Shown: in pieces, positions 1-7,837 of the stretch
Numbering within the stretch: position 1 is the stretch's first letter
Layout of the letters: each line of letters starts with the position of its first letter
NCBI GenBank assembly: GCA_045802605.1
Contig: JBJMQS010000053.1
Span: 1-64,000 of the forward strand
Direction of reading: 5' to 3'
Source: JBJMQS01 sp045802605
Lineage (GTDB): Bacteria > Planctomycetota > Planctomycetia > Gemmatales > Gemmataceae
Length of the DNA: 64,000 nt
Program-made: the position numbers and the translations under genes
Notes under the pieces: model-generated
Told to the model about the DNA's origin: nothing
The model's database searches: none
What the model saw: only the letters and a program-made list of their open reading frames with translations

Positions 1-2
1 AA

Positions 3-224
3 TACCTGCAACGCTGGCAGCATCGCATCCAACTGCATTGCCTGCCGGCCTACGCGCCGCAAACTAATCCGATCGAGCGGGTCTGGTGGCAGTTGCATGA
101 AACACTGACCCGCAATCACCGCTGCCAGACGATCGAGCAATTGCTTGATGACGTTTATGAATGGATCGACCGCGACCGACGCTTCGGCAACCAAGAGTTG
201 TCTCAATATACAATAGCCGCCTGA
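3..224 (+). mobile_element. IS630-family transposase, C-terminal part (left edge cut)
   Basis: The frame is open from the window edge to a TGA at 222-224 and gives about 73 residues. It contains YAPQTNPIERVWWQLHE, the end of the DDE catalytic domain of IS630/Tc1-type transposases, with the last catalytic glutamate in the NPIERVW motif. The tail (ending SQYTIAA) fits the C-terminus of this family. The start and first catalytic aspartates lie outside the window, so I cannot say whether the copy is intact. I did not identify the right terminal inverted repeat in the following 100 bases. Confidence 0.8.
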
Positions 225-332
225 GGCGCTCCGATCATGAGGAGGAGCTATTTAGATGGATGCGTGGAATGATACGGTCTTCGTCGAACCGAAAAGTGTA
301 ACTAGGATCTTCATAGAGCGGAAGCATCAGCA

Positions 333-620
333 TTAGCCCCCGACTCGCTTTACCTCGTAGCCTAGTTTTTCTAACTCAGCGACAACCCGTTCGCGCTGGT
401 CACCCTGGATCTCGATTCGGCCGTCTTTCACCGTGCCGCCAGTTCCGCACCGTTGCTTGAGCGTGGCGGCGAGTTTCAACACGGCTTGTTCACTGAGAGG
501 CAGGTCGAAGACAGTCGTCACGCCTTTTCCGCGGCGATGAGCGGTTTCTCGGCCGACCTTCAGAGTGATTTGCTTTTTTGCCGATTCCTTCGGAGGGAAG
601 CGCTCAGTTTGGTTAGCCAC
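333..620 (-). CDS. SUI1/YciH-family translation initiation factor
   Basis: This 95-residue protein matches the SUI1 (eIF1-like) fold: a basic N-terminus with KKQITLKVGRETAHRRGKG, then the conserved CGTGGTVKDGRIEIQGD stretch and the closing helix-strand ending LGYEVKRVGG. Bacterial members (E. coli YciH) resemble eIF1 and are thought to influence start-codon discrimination; that role is from the family, not this sequence. I use the GTG start because GGAG lies 7 bases upstream. Length is usual for bacterial homologues. It stands alone between a transposase end and an unknown gene. Confidence 0.85.
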   Translation of the reverse strand: MANQTERFPPKESAKKQITLKVGRETAHRRGKGVTTVFDLPLSEQAVLKLAATLKQRCGTGGTVKDGRIEIQGDQRERVVAELEKLGYEVKRVGG

Positions 621-687
621 TACGTTCTCCGATTAGGGATGACCCGACCATGCGATGCGCCTCATTCCGCCTTTAGCTTACTGTCCA

Positions 688-1239
688 TCACACCGTATCG
701 CACGAGTAGCTTGTCCGATGATCGGCAAGAATATCGGCTCTGGTAATACCACCCATAACACGAAGGAACTCACCAATCAGATCCCGCGCCGAAATCACTT
801 GGCCCTCGACGTTGAATCGCAGATCGGACGGCGAGTCTCCAATCCCATAGATCGACGGCTCGCCACGAACAGGGAGCGACTTACCGGGTAGCTCCTGTTT
901 TGCGAATGGCATTCGGATGACTGCCAGGCGGCGTTTGAGCACATTTAGCTCTCCTGCTACTCGCGGTGAGAAACACTGCTTAGCTTGGTCCATCGTCCGA
1001 ACAATCTCGTAGGCCCCGAGGACCCACAGCCAAAACTGTCCATAACCTCGGTTGATGACATCTCCGCCGCAAACGGTGCCTTTGCCGGTGCCGTCATCCG
1101 AAACAATACCGCTTTCAAAACATGCCAGGATTTCGTGTGCCAAACTGCGCACGGCTCGGCTTTGGATGTCGGTATACACCGAAAAGGTGCTCATCGGGTT
1201 TTTGTTGAGCATGTCCTCTATGAGTTCGTTCGCTTCCAC
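688..1239 (-). CDS. Hypothetical protein of 183 residues
   Basis: I do not recognise a family. The proposed GTG start has GGAGG 10 bases upstream. The protein has no signal peptide or obvious membrane segment. The middle has a glycine-rich stretch (SDDGTGKGTVCGGDVINRGYG) followed by an aromatic helix (QFWLWVLGAYEIVRTMDQ), and the C-terminal half has a hydrophobic helix ARDLIGEFLRVMGGIT. The reverse-strand open frames over the same bases are shorter and less protein-like. The gene lies in a patch with transposase and integrase remnants and may be accessory. Confidence 0.55.
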   Translation of the reverse strand: MEANELIEDMLNKNPMSTFSVYTDIQSRAVRSLAHEILACFESGIVSDDGTGKGTVCGGDVINRGYGQFWLWVLGAYEIVRTMDQAKQCFSPRVAGELNVLKRRLAVIRMPFAKQELPGKSLPVRGEPSIYGIGDSPSDLRFNVEGQVISARDLIGEFLRVMGGITRADILADHRTSYSCDTV

Positions 1240-1605
1240 AGACGCGCATCCTCCAAATGGACTTGAGCGAATAACCGTAGGAGTCGTTCCAGCCCTGTGT
1301 TGCTCACTTTCCGTTGTGCCAAGTCTCGATCATTGACCCGGACCGCGCTTTGGTGGGACGGGCGACGATTGAGGCGAAAGGCGGCGAGTCAAACACTCCG
1401 ACGCTTAGGCCGCCGCAGTTGTTAATCTTCGTCGTCGGATGCGTCGCCCCCAAATCCAGGCTGCTGCGCTTCCGAGCAAAACAAGTGAGGTTGGCTCGGA
1501 CACTGCCGATACATCATTCGAGAGCCGAAAATAGGCGGTGTTCGGCATAGTTCAGCAAAAAAAATGGCACCAGTCGGCCTTATTGCATAAGCGGAAGCAA
1601 AAGGA
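1240..1605. other. Gap with no supported gene
   Basis: About 366 bases separate the 183-residue hypothetical gene from the DUF1573-like gene. Short open frames occur on both strands, but none has a recognisable protein, a good ribosome site or a conserved motif. I see no strong hairpin or direct repeat. Confidence 0.5.
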
Positions 1606-2019
1606 TTATGGGCTTGGCAAAGCCGTGCCGCTTATCACGATCACCGTTTCCCGCAGGCCGCCGTCATCCACAAAGACGTGAATCTGTCCCGAGTAAGGAC
1701 CAGCGGCTCCTATAGTGATTTCGACCTCGAACGGTTCATCGGAAAGTGGCGGGGCGTCGAATGGGGCCTCACGCTTCGCACGGAAGCGACAATTGTCCCC
1801 TCAGCAAAAGCCGATCGACAGAACTCTTATGGGGTGCGCTGAACGATTGAGCGCCCGCAATGTGGCTGTCGTCTCGCTGCCCGCCTTGAGTGGCGGATCG
1901 GGAACAAACATGGTCGGCTCGATGGCGAAGCGAGGCGTTGCTGGCGCGCTCTCCGCCCACCAGAAATAGGCCGCCACTAGGGCTAAGAAGCAAGTCAAGC
2001 TCAGAAGGATACGCGCCAT
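1606..2019 (-). CDS. DUF1573-like exported protein with in-frame TGA (candidate selenoprotein)
   Basis: The frame starts at ATG 2019, one base after the stop of the upstream gene, so it is probably translationally coupled. It begins with a signal-anchor (MARILLSLTCFLALVAAYFWW) and a beta-rich domain like the DUF1573-type protein at 3726-3965. Codon 73 is TGA (1803-1801), between TGC and GGG. Reading through gives ...VLSIGFC-[TGA]-GDNCRFRAK... and 64 more codons to a TAA at 1606-1608, covering the rest of the domain (VEITIGAAGPYSGQIHVFV, VIVISGTA). Residues on both sides align with the neighbour paralogue, so one gene is seen. The TGA is either selenocysteine, a recent nonsense change (for example from TGG) or a sequencing error. 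If terminated, only 72 residues are made. Confidence 0.6.
1763..1800 (-). promoter_or_regulatory. SECIS-like hairpin directly after the in-frame TGA
   Basis: On the minus strand, the 38 bases after TGA begin GGGG and end CCCC and enclose a perfect 6-bp stem CGCTTC/GAAGCG with loop CGTGC. The loop starts 19 bases after TGA and contains GU. Bacterial SECIS elements such as fdhF place a short apical stem-loop with a GU pair at about this distance, as I recall it. There is no obvious bulged U in the stem. A chance hairpin is possible in GC-rich coding DNA. Confidence 0.4.
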
Positions 2020-2020
2020 G

Positions 2021-3094
2021 TTACGCCATCATTCCTCGTCGTTTAAGTCGGACTAGAAGCCACAGGCCGCCGCAAATCATGGCGGCGATCACGATCCAGC
2101 CATATGTGGGTATATGCCAGCCCCAGTGCACGCCGGCAGGTTCCGGGAAGCCAAAGGAACTGAGCGTGAACGCCGATTCGGCGACCGGTCCAAAACGATA
2201 CGTGATGACCTCTTCCGTTTCCAAATCGGCAGTTGGCCTGCCGTCGCTCGTAATGATTCTGCGGAAAAGCGATCGATCTGATAACGGCCTGCCGCTGGAA
2301 TCAAACTCATAGCTGCGGCTGTCCTTCAATTCTTGCGTGTCGGGACCATCGATTACTTTTTCTTCGATGGCGACAGGCAGGTAGAAATGCTTGCTATCCA
2401 CGGTGAGTTTTGTTTCGACGATCGGCGCTTGCTCAGATTTGAATTGCGTCTTCCGGCTAGGATGGGGCGGCGCGGGATAAGCAAAAGACAGAACGACCAA
2501 ATCGCCTTGGTTCTCGACAGTGTGCATCGTCAGTCCAGGCACGTCGGCTAATGTCCCCATGCCGATGCTCCTGTATGCGATTATCGAGCGAATGGCCGTT
2601 TTGTCGGTGGGGCTTTGGTGCGATGGCCTTCGATAATTTACCCCAAAACCCAGGGTGGACATCTCGAGATTGGGATCATCGGTGATTGTCACCTTGGCGA
2701 GTTCCCAGGGCTTTTTCAATCCAGGCTTCTGCAATTCAAAACAGTATTTGCTGTTGATGACATGGCACGACGGTTGGAACGAATCGGAAAGATCAAAATC
2801 ACGATCACAAAGCAGCAGCCACGAATCCCGCTGATAGTCACATTTTTTGCTGTCGTTCTCGCGATATATCAGTTTTCGCTCGCCATCGGAAAGTTTGCTG
2901 TAATGGGTTGTAACGATGTCCCAACTATATCCCTCTGCGCTGGTAAACAGATTGCTGTATTGTGCCGCCTGAGATTTGGCTTCGGCTAAGACATCAGCCG
3001 CCACAAGGGCCGGAGACATGAAGAAGATGACGCCCGAGAGGGTTAGTGCCGCAAGAAGCGCGGCGAAAAACCGATTGCAGGATCGCATGGCCAT
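2021..3094 (-). CDS. Exported protein with C-terminal membrane anchor, unknown function
   Basis: The 357-residue protein has an N-terminal signal peptide (hydrophobic residues about 10-32, ending ALVAADV) and a C-terminal transmembrane helix (about 328-347, GWIVIAAMICGGLWLLVRL) followed by basic residues. The mature part would therefore sit outside the cytoplasmic membrane, anchored at its end. It is rich in beta-strand-like sequence and has four cysteines in the first third (KKCDYQ, LLCDRD, PSCHV, KYCFEL) that could form disulfides. I do not recognise the family. It follows the cysteine-rich gene by about 80 bases and precedes the DUF1573-like gene by one base, so the three probably form one transcript. 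Confidence 0.75.
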   Translation of the reverse strand: MAMRSCNRFFAALLAALTLSGVIFFMSPALVAADVLAEAKSQAAQYSNLFTSAEGYSWDIVTTHYSKLSDGERKLIYRENDSKKCDYQRDSWLLLCDRDFDLSDSFQPSCHVINSKYCFELQKPGLKKPWELAKVTITDDPNLEMSTLGFGVNYRRPSHQSPTDKTAIRSIIAYRSIGMGTLADVPGLTMHTVENQGDLVVLSFAYPAPPHPSRKTQFKSEQAPIVETKLTVDSKHFYLPVAIEEKVIDGPDTQELKDSRSYEFDSSGRPLSDRSLFRRIITSDGRPTADLETEEVITYRFGPVAESAFTLSSFGFPEPAGVHWGWHIPTYGWIVIAAMICGGLWLLVRLKRRGMMA

Positions 3095-3175
3095 CGGAAG
3101 TTAACCGCCTTGAGGGGTGAAGAAGAGACGCCCCATACGGGGATCGCTCCCGATATGGGACGCCAACAATTCGAA

Positions 3176-3667
3176 CTAGCAAGCGCAGAAGCAGGTTGAC
3201 GAAGGCCGCTCGTCGCCGTCGTAGACGATTGTACCCACCTTGGACTTGCAGGTCCAAGTAGCGCTTCGTTCTTTGTTAATGCAAAAGCCAAAACACCCGC
3301 AAGACGGCGGTGTCGCCGATGGATCGCCATATGGGAAGCAGAAACTGATTCGCGGAGTTCTTGGCGCGACGGGGTTTTTGTCCGCATCCAGCACGATCGT
3401 GTTATCGGGGTGGCGTGGATCGACATAGGTGTACTGCGTAATGTCAACACAATCGCCATTGATGCAGGTTTGCCCATCGGGACAAGTCACGTTGGCACAT
3501 GGATCGGGAATGCAATTGCCGTCAAGGCAAACTTTCCCAGGATCACAGGTCACATTCCAACAAGGACCATCATCGTCGGCGAAGGCCATTGGTGCCCCAA
3601 TAACCAGAAGCGCTAACAGCGCCAGTGTGCAGCTACCCAGAAACCATTCCATTGCTCGTGCCTTCAT
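3176..3667 (-). CDS. Secreted cysteine-rich protein
   Basis: I place the start at ATG 3667 because GGAGGAAGG lies just upstream; longer frames have no such site. A signal peptide (MKARAMEWFLGSCTLALLALL..., cleaved near AFA-DDD) leads into two copies of a C-x-N-V-T-C-x2-G-x2-C-x2-G-x-C unit (PCWNVTCDPGKVC and PCANVTCPDGQTC), as in TIL/EGF-like extracellular modules. The C-terminal part has further cysteine groups (PSCGCFGFC and a final STCFCAC). The many cysteines suggest disulfide-linked folding outside the membrane. It is the first intact gene of the exported-protein cluster. Function unknown. Confidence 0.75.
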   Translation of the reverse strand: MKARAMEWFLGSCTLALLALLVIGAPMAFADDDGPCWNVTCDPGKVCLDGNCIPDPCANVTCPDGQTCINGDCVDITQYTYVDPRHPDNTIVLDADKNPVAPRTPRISFCFPYGDPSATPPSCGCFGFCINKERSATWTCKSKVGTIVYDGDERPSSTCFCAC

Positions 3668-3725
3668 CGGACCTTCCTCCAAAGTTACTATTCCGTTCTC
3701 GACCACACGGCCGAGATTGCTCCTT

Positions 3726-3965
3726 CTATTTCGGCAAAATGCCGCTCACCGCCAAAGGCATCACATGAACGCGTTCATCAACTGCATAGAGCGTTAAGTG
3801 CTTGCGGAATATGCCGGGAGAGCCCACGTACCGAATCGAAACGGTGAGGCTGCGACCCGATTTGGGCGCAATCTCGATGGGTAAGTCTTTTACTGTCAGG
3901 CAGGAGCAATCACTGCTACCTCGCTCGATGCGGACGATCTGATCCGAGTAATTGGTTAACTGCAC
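3726..3965 (-). pseudogene. DUF1573-domain protein, N-terminally truncated
   Basis: The C-terminal 80 residues form a typical DUF1573-type beta-sandwich: LTNYSDQIVRIERGSSDCSCLT followed by IEIAPKSGRSLTVSIRYVG and a final HVMPLAVSGILPK. The matching frame continues upstream of the only available GTG start (3965) with FHVGPGALDEVKQFEV, which also looks like family sequence, to about 4010, where an integrase remnant in another frame takes over. The signal peptide expected for this family is missing. I infer that the 5' end was lost at a junction with mobile DNA. A short protein from GTG 3965 cannot be excluded. Confidence 0.6.
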
Positions 3966-4009
3966 TTCAAACTGCTTGACTTCATCCAGTGCGCCTGGAC
4001 CGACATGGA

Positions 4010-4444
4010 AAGAGTCACAAAGTCTTCGGTTTCATCTTTGGGAGGGCGCGAGACCTTGACACTCGCGTCACCCCGGCGAACGGCCGCCGCGATTTCAAGT
4101 GTGAGTTCATCCCAAATCGGTTTCATTGGTTTCGGCGGCAACGTCGTGTCGCAAACTGGAGTTTGCACCGACATCATCATTGGCGCACCACGGCTCATCG
4201 CGGCAGCCGATGGCATCTTCAGCTCCATTGGCGGCATTGAGCGACGTTCACGCTGCTGTCGTTCCGATCGTGCGGCAACTTGCTCCCAGAGATGCTCAAG
4301 CCGCGCTGCAATGATCCGCGCTTGAGCAGCGTCGTCTCCGAGATAGAACTTCGGCTGAGTGTAACCGGTTGCCGTTTCCTTCCATCCGATGTTGCGAACG
4401 TACTGCCCGTTTGCGGCTTTGCAGAGATCTCGTATTCGCGCCAT
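4010..4444 (-). pseudogene. Phage-type integrase, N-terminal remnant
   Basis: From ATG 4444 the protein reads MARIRDLCKAANGQYVRNIGW and then TQPKFYLGDDAAQARIIAARLEHLWE-like sequence, which resembles the DNA-binding N-terminus of planctomycete tyrosine recombinases. The frame ends after about 145 residues of integrase-like sequence and runs into DUF1573 sequence in a different frame, stopping at 3956. No catalytic R-H-R-Y domain is present. It starts 192 bases beyond the ssrA 3' end and points away from it, so I read it as the scar of an element that used ssrA as its attachment site. Confidence 0.65.
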
Positions 4445-4600
4445 TTTTTGTAAACCCAAATAATGGAGGCTCGTATCTGATCTATGGTCGTTCGACCAAA
4501 GTTCAGACATTTTAGGCCCAAGATCAGACACAAAATCAGACGATTTTTCGATTTTCGGGTCAAGAGAGGATTAGAAGCGCAGACCTAAATCTAGAAACGA

Positions 4601-4632
4601 AATGAGCTTGCGAGTTGTCTCGCAAGCTCATT
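4601..4632 (-). terminator. Rho-independent terminator of ssrA
   Basis: A perfect 14-bp inverted repeat (4601-4614 and 4619-4632) with loop TTGT begins a few bases beyond the tmRNA 3' end and is followed on the minus strand by TTCGTTTC. It would end the ssrA transcript. Confidence 0.75.
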
Positions 4633-4635
4633 AAG

Positions 4636-5024
<389 letters not shown>

Positions 5025-5045
5025 ATAGAGAATTGGATGCAGCAG

Positions 5046-5051
5046 ATTATA
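5046..5051 (-). promoter_or_regulatory. -10 box of the ssrA promoter
   Basis: TATAAT on the minus strand lies 22 bases upstream of the mature tmRNA 5' end, placing transcription start about 15 bases before it. I see no good -35 hexamer at the usual distance. Confidence 0.55.
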
Positions 5052-5151
5052 CCGAGGTTCAGCCGGCCTGACCCGAAATTCACCGACATTGAGCCTCCTT
5101 GTCCTGCTGCTTAGGATACACTAAACGGTTAATCCGAGGGGCGCACCCGCC

Positions 5152-6699
5152 GTGCCCGCTACAGAGCACCTTCCGAAGCACCACATTTCAGCGAGCGAAG
5201 CCCGCGCGCTGGATGCATTGCATATCATCGAGCAATTCCACGATGGCATTGCGGTCGTTGACCAAGCCTTGCGAGTGCTGTGGGCTAACCCGGCCGTGGC
5301 TGCCTTTCGAGGCATCGATCCAGTTGGTGAACCGCTCGGAACCATCTTGGGATGCCAAGAGTGCGTGACGCCCGCGGCCGAGGTTTTCCAAACAGCCCGG
5401 GCCGGCGAAGTGGGCACCGCGCTCGTGCAGTGCGATGACGACCGGTGGATCAATCTTCGAGTAAGCCGGGCACCGGATACCGAGCACCCCGACGAACGTT
5501 TCATCGTTCATATCCAGGACGTGACTTCTTCGGAGCGCCGCCGGCACAAGCTGGCCGCGCTGCAACACGCAGGCCGAGCGCTTAACAATCTCGACGCGGA
5601 TCAACTCGCCGAGATGAGCGTCGAAGAACGAACGGAAATCCTCAAAGACAACATTCGTCAGTTTCTCCATCGCTTGCTCAATTACGATGTCATCGACTTG
5701 CGCCTCCTTGATCGCTCGACAGGCCGGCTCGTGCCGCTCTTGGAAGAAGGCATGTTGCCCAAAGCGATGACGATGGAGCTCTTCGCGAAGGAAGAAGGCA
5801 ACGGCGTCACCGGCTATGTGGCCGCGACGGGCAAGACCTACCTTTGCCATGACACCGCCGCCGAGCCGAGGTACATCGAAGGGGCCGAAGGAGCGAAGAG
5901 CTCACTGACGGTGCCGTTGCTATTGGGCGATGAGGTCATCGGCACGCTGAACATCGAGAGCCCGCAGGTCGATGCGTTTACTGAGACCGACGTTACATTC
6001 ACTGAAGCATTTGCTCGAGAGATTGCACAGGCGCTGCACACGCTGGAGTTATTGCGGGTCGAGAAATCCGGCACGGCGTCGGCCTCGGTTGAAGCCGTGA
6101 GCCGAGAAGTCGCCCAGCCGGCCGACGACATTCTCAACACCGCCTCCGGCCTGTTGTGCCGCACGCCGCCGACAGAAGCGGATACGATCGAGCAACTGCG
6201 CCGGATCATCACGAGCGTGCGCTCCATCAAGCAATCGATCCGCTCGGTTGGTCAGTCGCTCGCTCCGCCACGGGTGGCGAATGCCCGAGAAGCGTCGTTG
6301 GCGGAATCGCTGCATGGCAAATACGTGCTGGTCGCCGACAGCGACGAGCGAGTCCGCAAAGCCGCCCACGTTCTGCTTGAGAAATATGGCTGCCACGTCG
6401 AGACGGCCCGTTCGGGCCAAGAAGCTATCGACATGGCCCAAGCGGACCGTTACGACGCGTTCCTCATGGACATTCGACTGCCCGAAGGCAGTGCGTATGC
6501 AACCTATCGCCGAATTCGCGACTTACAGCCGGATGCTCGACCCGTATTGATGGCCGGCTTTGGCTACGACTCGTCGCATGTTTTGGTGAAAGCCCGACAG
6601 GAAGGGCCGGTAGCGGTTTTGTTCAAACCCTTCCGCAACGACCAAGTCCTCGACGCCTTGGCCGGCCCCGCGCCGACGCCGCAGCCGGCCGTACCATAG
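5152..6699 (+). CDS. PAS-GAF-receiver signalling protein without kinase domain
   Basis: The 515-residue protein starts at GTG 5152. Residues about 20-125 form a PAS-like domain (FHDGIAVVDQALRVLWANPA), about 170-300 a GAF domain (GVTGYVAATGKTYLCHDT, SLTVPLLLGDEVIGTLNIES), and about 390-505 a response-regulator receiver (YVLVADSDERVRKAAHVLLEKYG, with DAFLMDIRLPEGSAY holding the phosphoacceptor Asp and a late Lys in LFKPF). There is no HisKA or HATPase domain; residues about 310-385 form a helical linker. It is a cytoplasmic sensor-receiver that would need a partner kinase. Its ligand is unknown. It diverges from ssrA and precedes the phosphoesterase gene by 5 bases. Confidence 0.85.
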   Translation: MPATEHLPKHHISASEARALDALHIIEQFHDGIAVVDQALRVLWANPAVAAFRGIDPVGEPLGTILGCQECVTPAAEVFQTARAGEVGTALVQCDDDRWINLRVSRAPDTEHPDERFIVHIQDVTSSERRRHKLAALQHAGRALNNLDADQLAEMSVEERTEILKDNIRQFLHRLLNYDVIDLRLLDRSTGRLVPLLEEGMLPKAMTMELFAKEEGNGVTGYVAATGKTYLCHDTAAEPRYIEGAEGAKSSLTVPLLLGDEVIGTLNIESPQVDAFTETDVTFTEAFAREIAQALHTLELLRVEKSGTASASVEAVSREVAQPADDILNTASGLLCRTPPTEADTIEQLRRIITSVRSIKQSIRSVGQSLAPPRVANAREASLAESLHGKYVLVADSDERVRKAAHVLLEKYGCHVETARSGQEAIDMAQADRYDAFLMDIRLPEGSAYATYRRIRDLQPDARPVLMAGFGYDSSHVLVKARQEGPVAVLFKPFRNDQVLDALAGPAPTPQPAVP

Positions 6700-6704
6700 A
6701 CGCG

Positions 6705-7835
6705 ATGGACTTCGCAAGGATTGCGCTGACTTTCGTCGCTTGGCCCGGGCATGCGTTCAGTTTGACCGTCGCGCTCAATCTCATTTACTCTTTTGCGTTA
6801 CCTCGGAAACTTCAACGCGGCGGGCGGTTGGCGGTCGGAATTCTAGTCTTCCTGTTCCCATTGATTGCATTGTTCGATTTCACGGGCCCAGGCGCACTTG
6901 CGTTTCTCGTACGCTGGTATCTCTACTTCACTTGTGTGGTGAGCTTGGTGTTTCTGCCGGCAATGACTATTCGCCGCTGGTTGCGCAAGCCACCGAAGGA
7001 GTTGATCGAATCAAAATCACACGTCGTCAATATCGCGAAGGATCTCGGCGCAGCGCCATTGGGTTTCGGCAAGCATTGGCGACTGGCCAGGTTCCCCGGG
7101 AATCAAATCCTCGAAGTGGAATTCACGGAGCGCACGCTGCGACTGCCGCGACTCCCACTGGCGTGGAATGGACTCACAATCCTGCACTTGACCGATCTGC
7201 ACTTTCACGGCACTCCCGGCAAGCCGTTCTTCACTCGCGTCTTCGATTTGTTGATGGAAGCTGAGCCGCCGGATCTGATTTGCATCACCGGCGACTACGT
7301 CGATTCTGTTCGGCACCACGCTTGGATCAAGGCCATGCTCGGCAAGCTGAAGTGGCGTGAAGGAGCGTTCGCGATTCTCGGCAACCACGATTTTTGGAGC
7401 GCACCGCAAAGCGTTCGCCGCCAGGTTCGCCGGGCGCACTTTGTCACGCCAGGAAACGGCTGGCATTTGGCGACCATCCGCGGCGAGCCCCTTGTGGTTA
7501 TTGGGCACGAAGGGCCGTGGTTTCGACCGGCGCCGGATTTGTCAGATTGTCCTCGCGGCAGTTTTCGACTTTGTTTGAGCCACACACCAGACAACATTGC
7601 ATGGGCCGCACGCAACCACGTGGATCTAATGTTCGCCGGCCATGTGCACGGGGGTCAAGTGCGAGTGCCCATCTTGGGACCTTTGTTTGTCCCGAGCCGC
7701 CATAGCCGGAAGTACGATGGCGGGTGTTACAAACTCTGCTCAACGGTGATGTATGTCAGCCGCGGATTATCGGGCCGTGAGCCTTTGCGTTGGAACTGCC
7801 GGCCCGAGGTTACACGAATTCGGCTTGTTGTTTAG
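6705..7835 (+). CDS. Membrane-anchored metallophosphoesterase (YkuE/YaeI type)
   Basis: The N-terminal 100 residues hold about three hydrophobic segments (around 5-25, 40-60 and 65-90). The rest is a calcineurin-like phosphoesterase with the ordered metal-binding motifs TDLHFH, GDYVD, GNHDFW, a later SHTPDN, and GHVHGGQ. Family members hydrolyse phosphomonoesters or lipid-linked phosphates at the membrane; the substrate here is unknown. It begins 5 bases after the sensor-receiver gene, suggesting co-transcription, and converges with the helicase operon with only two bases between the stop codons. Confidence 0.85.
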   Translation: MDFARIALTFVAWPGHAFSLTVALNLIYSFALPRKLQRGGRLAVGILVFLFPLIALFDFTGPGALAFLVRWYLYFTCVVSLVFLPAMTIRRWLRKPPKELIESKSHVVNIAKDLGAAPLGFGKHWRLARFPGNQILEVEFTERTLRLPRLPLAWNGLTILHLTDLHFHGTPGKPFFTRVFDLLMEAEPPDLICITGDYVDSVRHHAWIKAMLGKLKWREGAFAILGNHDFWSAPQSVRRQVRRAHFVTPGNGWHLATIRGEPLVVIGHEGPWFRPAPDLSDCPRGSFRLCLSHTPDNIAWAARNHVDLMFAGHVHGGQVRVPILGPLFVPSRHSRKYDGGCYKLCSTVMYVSRGLSGREPLRWNCRPEVTRIRLVV

Positions 7836-7837
7836 AT

